A program made the translations under genes and the position numbers. From Nitrosospira sp. (GTDB taxonomy: Bacteria > Pseudomonadota > Gammaproteobacteria > Burkholderiales > Nitrosomonadaceae), in assembly GCA_030453055.1 (NCBI GenBank), contig JAKDLC010000029.1:1-12537 (forward strand): a DNA stretch of 12,537 nucleotides, read 5' to 3'. The notes under the pieces are model-generated. The model did no database searches. It saw nothing but the letters and a program-made list of their open reading frames with translations, and was not told the DNA's origin. Below are positions 8,596 to 12,537 of the stretch, piece after piece (positions within the stretch are counted from its first letter, which is position 1; every line of letters begins with the position of its first letter).

Positions 8596-9534
8596 ATGAA
8601 CGTCAATAATGTATGCCTTATCGGCGGCAGCGGGTTTGTCGGCAAGCATATCGCAAACTTGCTGACAACGCAGAAAATCAACCTCCGTATTCCTACCCGC
8701 CGCCGCGAGCGCGCCAAAGAGCTGCTTGTACTGCCGACGGCGGATGTGGTGGAAGCCAATGTGCACGACGACGCGGAACTGGACCGGGTGCTGACGGGTA
8801 TGGATGCGGTCATTAATCTGGTGGGCATTCTGCATGGCGATTTTCGGAGTGCACACGTGGAACTGCCGCGCAAAATCGTAGCTGCGTGTCGTCGCAACGG
8901 AATAACCCGGCTATTGCACATGAGCGCGCTTAAAGCCGGCGCCGGCCGTCCCAGCGCGTATTTGCGCTCCAAGGGAGAAGGCGAAAGTATCGTGATGACG
9001 TCGGGCTTGATTACGACTTGTTTCAGGCCATCAGTCATATTCGGCCCGGGAGATTCGTCGCTTAGCCTGTTTGCCAAGCTGGTGCGGCTGCCGGTGCTGC
9101 CGCTGGCGTCGCCCGATGCCAAATTCCAGCCGGTGTTTGTCGAAAACGTGGCGCATGCATTCGCAGCCAGCCTGACTGCCCCCGACACGTTTGGCCAATG
9201 TTACGATCTGTGCGGTCCCGAATGCTACAGCCTGCGGCAACTGGTCGAATATGCGGCGCATGTCACCGGGCATGACCCGGCCATCATCGGTCTCAACGAC
9301 AGCCTCTCCTATCTGCAGGCGCTGATGACGGAATTTCTACCGGGCAAGCTCATGACCCGGGACAACTATCATTCGATGAAAGTGGACAGTGTGTGCGATT
9401 GTCACGGTCCCAATACCCTCGCGGAAGTCTGGGGCATTTCCCCTACCGCACTGGAAGAGGTTGCGCCGCTGTATCTGGCGAATCGTATGCCGCGCGAACG
9501 ATACGACCGCTATCGGTATCGGGCAGGGCGATAA
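8596..9534 (+). CDS. NDUFA9-like atypical short-chain dehydrogenase (NAD(P)-binding)
   Basis: Protein of 312 aa with an N-terminal Rossmann fold, GGSGFVG (10-16), then TRRRERAKEL (34-43) after the second strand, which suggests NADP preference, the INLVGIL strand (73-79) and a Y-x3-K pair (Y122/K126). This is the pattern of the atypical extended SDR group that includes complex I accessory subunit NDUFA9 and plant/bacterial isoflavone-reductase-like proteins. In bacteria these are usually of unknown substrate, and a role in complex I is not implied by sequence alone. A GAGGA ribosome-binding site overlaps the end of slt. It sits 5 bp after slt and 32 bp before cca, so the three probably share a transcript. 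I recall the same order in other betaproteobacteria, where the link is genomic rather than clearly functional. Confidence 0.85.
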   Translation: MNVNNVCLIGGSGFVGKHIANLLTTQKINLRIPTRRRERAKELLVLPTADVVEANVHDDAELDRVLTGMDAVINLVGILHGDFRSAHVELPRKIVAACRRNGITRLLHMSALKAGAGRPSAYLRSKGEGESIVMTSGLITTCFRPSVIFGPGDSSLSLFAKLVRLPVLPLASPDAKFQPVFVENVAHAFAASLTAPDTFGQCYDLCGPECYSLRQLVEYAAHVTGHDPAIIGLNDSLSYLQALMTEFLPGKLMTRDNYHSMKVDSVCDCHGPNTLAEVWGISPTALEEVAPLYLANRMPRERYDRYRYRAGR

Positions 9535-9566
9535 CCGTCCACGCTTCAAGAAAGGTCGGTTCAATC

Positions 9567-10811
9567 ATGAAAACCTATCTGGTGGGTGGTTCCGTACGCG
9601 ACGAGATTCTGGGGCTGCCGGTTATGGACCATGATTACGTCGTGGTGGGGTCTTCGCCGGATGAAATGGTGCGGCTTGGCTATCGCCCGGTGGGGAAAGA
9701 CTTCCCCGTTTTTCTTCATCCCCAAAGCCAGGAGCAATACGCGCTGGCCCGTACCGAGCGCAAGGTTTCGCGCGGCTACAAAGGCTTTGAAGTGTATGCT
9801 TCCCCTGAAGTCACGCTGCGGGAAGACCTGGCTCGGCGCGACCTTACCATCAATTCCATCGCCAAGGATCAGGACGGCAATATCATCGATCCATTTGATG
9901 GCGTGGCCGATCTCGAAGCAGGGTGGCTGCGGCATATCGGTCCGGCTTTTACCGAAGATCCGGTGCGAGTGCTGCGAACGTCCCGCTTTGCCGCGCGCTT
10001 CGGTTTTCGCATTGCGCCGGAGACCCTTGCGCTGATGAGCGAGATGGTGCACAACGGCGAAGTGGACGCGCTGGTGCCGGAGCGGGTGTGGCAGGAGTTT
10101 GCGCGCGGTTTGATGGAACATAAGCCTTCACGCATGTTTTATGCGCTGCGCGAGTGCAGCGCACTGCTTCGCATCATGCCTGAAGTGGACGCCTTGTTCG
10201 GCGTACCCCAGCCTGCAAAATATCATCCCGAAATTGACACGGGTGTACACGTGATGATGGTCATCGATTACGCTGCATCGAAAAATTTTTCTTTACCGGT
10301 GCGGTTTGCCGCTCTTACGCATGATCTTGGCAAAGGTACGACTCCACCGGATGAATGGCCTCGCCATATCGGTCATGAAGCCCGCAGTGTGGAATTGGTG
10401 AAGGATTTGTGCGAGCGCATCAAGCCGCCCAATGAGGCGCGTGATCTGGCGTTGCTGGTCGCACGCTACCATGGCGACGTTCATCGCGCGGCGGAACTGC
10501 GCCCGGCAACCATCGCCAATATGCTGCAACGCGTGGATGCTTATCGCAAGCCGGAGCGCTTCGAAGAATTCCTGCAAGCTTGCGCGTGCGATTTCCATGG
10601 GCGGCCCGGCTATGCCGAAAAGCCTTACCCGCAGGCTGAACGGTTGCGCGAAGCGTTCAGCGCCGCCAGAAACGTGGACGCCGGCGCAATTGCCGCCGAG
10701 GCGGCCAGAGCCGTTTCCGATCTCACGCGCTTACCGGTTGCGATCAACGCCAAGGTGAGCGAAGCGCGGATTGCCGAAATCAGGACCCGGCTGAATGCTC
10801 CGGGAGAGTGA
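9567..10811 (+). CDS. cca: CCA-adding tRNA nucleotidyltransferase with HD domain
   Basis: Adds or repairs the 3' CCA of tRNAs using CTP and ATP; 414 aa, close to E. coli Cca (412). The class II nucleotidyltransferase head shows GGSVRD (7-12) and the metal-binding pair D21/D23 in DHDYVVVG. The template region follows with EDLARRDLTINSIA (86-99) and EDPVRVLRTSRFAARFGF (130-147). The C-terminal HD phosphohydrolase domain shows H228 and THDLGKG (251-257, H252/D253), which in E. coli gives phosphatase and 2',3'-cyclic phosphodiesterase activity. The frame is open back to an ATG at 9393, inside the preceding gene; the ATG at 9567 is preferred because the family always begins directly with the KTYLVGG strand and AAAGG (9551-9555) lies upstream. 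The extra 58 residues of the longer frame are an overlap artefact. Confidence 0.97.
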   Translation: MKTYLVGGSVRDEILGLPVMDHDYVVVGSSPDEMVRLGYRPVGKDFPVFLHPQSQEQYALARTERKVSRGYKGFEVYASPEVTLREDLARRDLTINSIAKDQDGNIIDPFDGVADLEAGWLRHIGPAFTEDPVRVLRTSRFAARFGFRIAPETLALMSEMVHNGEVDALVPERVWQEFARGLMEHKPSRMFYALRECSALLRIMPEVDALFGVPQPAKYHPEIDTGVHVMMVIDYAASKNFSLPVRFAALTHDLGKGTTPPDEWPRHIGHEARSVELVKDLCERIKPPNEARDLALLVARYHGDVHRAAELRPATIANMLQRVDAYRKPERFEEFLQACACDFHGRPGYAEKPYPQAERLREAFSAARNVDAGAIAAEAARAVSDLTRLPVAINAKVSEARIAEIRTRLNAPGE

Positions 10812-10929
10812 GCCCACGTTTCACTCGATGCAATTCATTCGGCGCAATGCGCTTCGCTTGTTACGCCCTACGTCTTGCGCCGGTTGACGGGAGCGGCGAC
10901 GGCGCCTTTGCGATGCGAGACCTGCAGTG

Positions 10930-12216
10930 TCAGGAAATAAGCGAGCGCCGCCTTGCCATCCAACCGAAAAAAACGAGCCCCGCAGTGAACATCATCCAGG
11001 TTTGAGGTTCGGGAATGGGCGACACTTCGAGCCTGCCAAAGAGTCCCTCGGTTTCGTCGAGTGGCCCCGCCGCGAAATAAAGCGCATCGGCCCTGCCGAG
11101 ACTTGCGCCATTGCCGAATTGCAGTCCCCATAGACCATCGATAGCGATGATGTCACCCTGCGTATCGCGCAGATAGTCGATCGCCGTATGGGTGGCCGGG
11201 TCGAATGCGACGATGGTGCCGTCGCCGAAATTGCCGACCAGCAGCTTGTTGCTGTAGATGCCGAAGTCATCGGGGGCAAAGGCGACTCCCCAGGGTGCGT
11301 TCAGCAGGCCGCGATCATCCCATGTATGCAGCAGCGCACCTGACGCATCGAACTGCGCAAGCCGTCCGAAACCTGTGCCGCTGACCTCTTCGCCACCCAG
11401 GATGTGCCCCGGGTTTGCGGGATCCTCCTGTGTTTTGGCGTAGGGCACGAACAGACTCGTTCCATTCGGACCGGTCAGCGCCTGTATATTGAATGGCGCA
11501 TATTCGCCGGGCTGGACTGTCGCCGAACCGGAGAACGGATTCGCAAACGCGCCCGGCGCACTGACCTCGGCGAAGGTGCTGTCAAAGCTCTGGATTCCGG
11601 CGTTGGAGCCGAAGTTCGCCACATGGATGCGGTCATCGCCCGGGATCATGCCGATGCCGAAATAGTGAGCGCCTGCCGATGACTGGTCCACCATGAGCTT
11701 GGCGAATGCTGGGCGATCGAAACTGCCGTCGGGATTCTTGCGTTCCGTCCACGCCGAAATGGAGCCGGTATCCGTCACGAAAATAAACTTTGCCGGCTCG
11801 GTGAGGGACCCCTGCGTAATCGTGAATTGTTCGCCGGGGTTGAATACCACACCGGTCGGCGTTCCGGGCGAAACGGCTTGTCCCGTCTGGTGGCCGGGTA
11901 CGGTCACCAGACGAAGATTGTCTGTGAACAGGGGGGTGCCGACCACGTCGCCGACGTATTGGTTTGTGGTTCCTGCGCCATTGCTTTCCACCCAGAAGTG
12001 TCCGCCCAGGCCGGCGGGACGAATCGCAATCCCCCAGGCGTTGATGAGGGTCGGATCAACGATAGGCGCGCCGTAGGCTTCTGTACTCGCGACCAGGTTT
12101 GTCTGCGTATATCCCAAGGCATACGCCGGAGCCGACGTTGCCCAGATCGCCAGGAAGGCGCTCAACAATAGCGCGTTGTTTTTTCGTGCGAATTTGCTTA
12201 TATTGACCATGTTCAT
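10930..12216 (-). CDS. TIGR03118-type secreted beta-propeller-like protein with PEP-CTERM sorting signal
   Basis: Exported protein of 428 aa. A signal peptide covers about 1-33 (APAYA end). The body is rich in Gly/Asp/Phe turns with repeated strands such as AWGIAIRP, PTGVVFNP, NAPWGVAFAPDDFG, LLVGNFGDGTIVAFDP and GLWGLQFGNG, which suggest NHL-like propeller blades; this wording fits the TIGR03118 family as I remember it. The C-terminus is a PEP-CTERM signal: PEP at 402-404, a hydrophobic helix (about 406-420) and the basic end ARRRS. Such proteins are processed by exosortase, often in strains that make exopolysaccharide; no exosortase gene is in view. The function of the propeller is unknown. 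Two in-frame ATGs compete: AAGGAG (12220-12225) lies only 3 nt from the first (12216) and 9 nt from the second (12210), so the second start is also credible. Confidence 0.88.
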   Translation of the reverse strand: MNMVNISKFARKNNALLLSAFLAIWATSAPAYALGYTQTNLVASTEAYGAPIVDPTLINAWGIAIRPAGLGGHFWVESNGAGTTNQYVGDVVGTPLFTDNLRLVTVPGHQTGQAVSPGTPTGVVFNPGEQFTITQGSLTEPAKFIFVTDTGSISAWTERKNPDGSFDRPAFAKLMVDQSSAGAHYFGIGMIPGDDRIHVANFGSNAGIQSFDSTFAEVSAPGAFANPFSGSATVQPGEYAPFNIQALTGPNGTSLFVPYAKTQEDPANPGHILGGEEVSGTGFGRLAQFDASGALLHTWDDRGLLNAPWGVAFAPDDFGIYSNKLLVGNFGDGTIVAFDPATHTAIDYLRDTQGDIIAIDGLWGLQFGNGASLGRADALYFAAGPLDETEGLFGRLEVSPIPEPQTWMMFTAGLVFFGWMARRRSLIS

Positions 12217-12263
12217 TTTCTCCTTTAGATGGAATGGCGTCCGATACGGGTAAATAGTGGAGT

Positions 12264-12275
12264 GAAACGCGTTTC
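12264..12275. promoter_or_regulatory. Perfect 12-bp palindrome, possible operator for the PEP-CTERM gene
   Basis: GAAACGCGTTTC is fully self-complementary and lies about 50 bp upstream of the PEP-CTERM start. The GAAAC/GTTTC half-sites around a central CG resemble operators of LacI/GalR-type repressors. No regulator gene is in the window, so the assignment is inference. Confidence 0.35.
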
Positions 12276-12485
12276 GTTCCCATTTACAGTTTCAAACAAA
12301 TATTGCCATCGGGCGAACGTGATGCGCCGCCGATGTGTTGCTATTGCCGGTTTTTACGACTGGATTGCTGTTATGTTGCGGCAGGACGTAGCACTGATTA
12401 AACCGGGCTGGCTTGCCTTGGGACGGGCTGGCGGGCGGTAATGCTTATGACGCAAAAGCTTTCTTGCTGTCATGGGTTCTTGCTG

Positions 12486-12504
12486 ATGAGAATGATTCGT
12501 ATTA
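12486..12504. promoter_or_regulatory. Fur-box-like site
   Basis: ATGAGAATGATTCGTATTA differs at two positions from the palindrome ATGAGAATnATTCTCATTA, a common form of the proteobacterial Fur box. It lies 33 bp from the right edge and 270 bp from the PEP-CTERM start, so it more likely serves a gene starting just outside the window on the + strand, such as an iron-uptake gene (inference). Confidence 0.45.
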
Positions 12505-12537
12505 TAAGAAATTGTTAACGGGATGCAAGTTTTTTCG

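Larger units (their letters stand above)
12217..12537. other. Non-coding region upstream of the PEP-CTERM gene, open to the right edge
   Basis: I see no convincing gene here. An open + frame (12229-12441) has no ribosome-binding site, no recognisable domain and an odd composition. The region holds a perfect palindrome (12264-12275), a smaller GTTT-C-AAAC palindrome (12289-12297), a repeated CGGGCTGGC (12404-12412 and 12424-12432), a repeated TTCTTGCTG (12461-12469 and 12477-12485) and a Fur-like box (12486-12504). It is probably a divergent intergenic region between the PEP-CTERM gene and an unseen gene to the right. Confidence 0.6.

Noticed and set aside
9393..9566. Longer cca start at 9393
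   Set aside because: It overlaps 142 bp of the upstream reductase, adds 58 residues the family lacks, and the conserved N-terminal KTYLVGG begins exactly at the ATG at 9567.
10806..10826. GAGTGA/TCACTC 6-bp hairpin at the cca stop codon as a terminator
   Set aside because: It has a 9-nt loop, is not GC-rich and is followed by no T-run; the rest of 10812-10929 shows only loose GC-rich palindromes.
12229..12441. 70-codon open frame on the + strand near the right edge
   Set aside because: No ribosome-binding site, no domain or signal, and it overlaps the promoter region of the PEP-CTERM gene.

Overview
The window reads as chromosomal DNA of a betaproteobacterium. My best guess from remembered sequences is an ammonia oxidiser of the Nitrosospira/Nitrosomonadaceae type. 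The reasons are the gene set (a UbiH-type quinone hydroxylase, DsbC, MltA, the order slt - NDUFA9-like reductase - cca), a PEP-CTERM protein, moderately high GC, and no plasmid or phage genes. The organism is an inference, not a match.

Layout. A ubiquinone-biosynthesis FAD monooxygenase (94-1263, +) is followed by the periplasmic disulfide isomerase DsbC (1356-2243, +). DsbC converges on the lytic transglycosylase lipoprotein MltA (2249-3442, -), with only 5 bp between the two stop codons. A one-helix membrane mini-protein (3492-3617, +) sits between mltA and gdhA (3734-5077, +), the NADP-type glutamate dehydrogenase. gdhA converges on an aldehyde dehydrogenase of the succinate-semialdehyde Sad/YneI type (5138-6502, -). 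Divergent from that is a + strand cluster: a soluble lytic transglycosylase gene (6614-8590) broken by two in-frame nonsense codons, an NDUFA9-like atypical SDR (8596-9534) and tRNA nucleotidyltransferase cca (9567-10811). A PEP-CTERM/TIGR03118-type secreted protein (10930-12216, -) converges on cca. The last 320 bp are non-coding and hold a perfect 12-bp palindrome and a Fur-box-like site that probably serves a gene beyond the right edge.

Functions are mostly housekeeping: quinone synthesis, periplasmic disulfide repair, peptidoglycan turnover (two lytic transglycosylases, one apparently dead), nitrogen assimilation and tRNA end maturation.

The most interesting material is not in the standard genes. 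A 109-bp Correia-like miniature element (2134-2242) has near-perfect 20-bp terminal inverted repeats, TA ends and an internal REP-like hairpin; it lies inside the 3' end of the dsbC frame and supplies its stop codon. slt carries two nonsense codons without any frameshift, plus a good internal ribosome-binding site that could still express a leaderless catalytic domain. The gdhA leader has a 13-bp tandem triplication and a 9-bp perfect inverted repeat that could mask the start region. I did not find a complete new multi-gene defence or metabolic system here.
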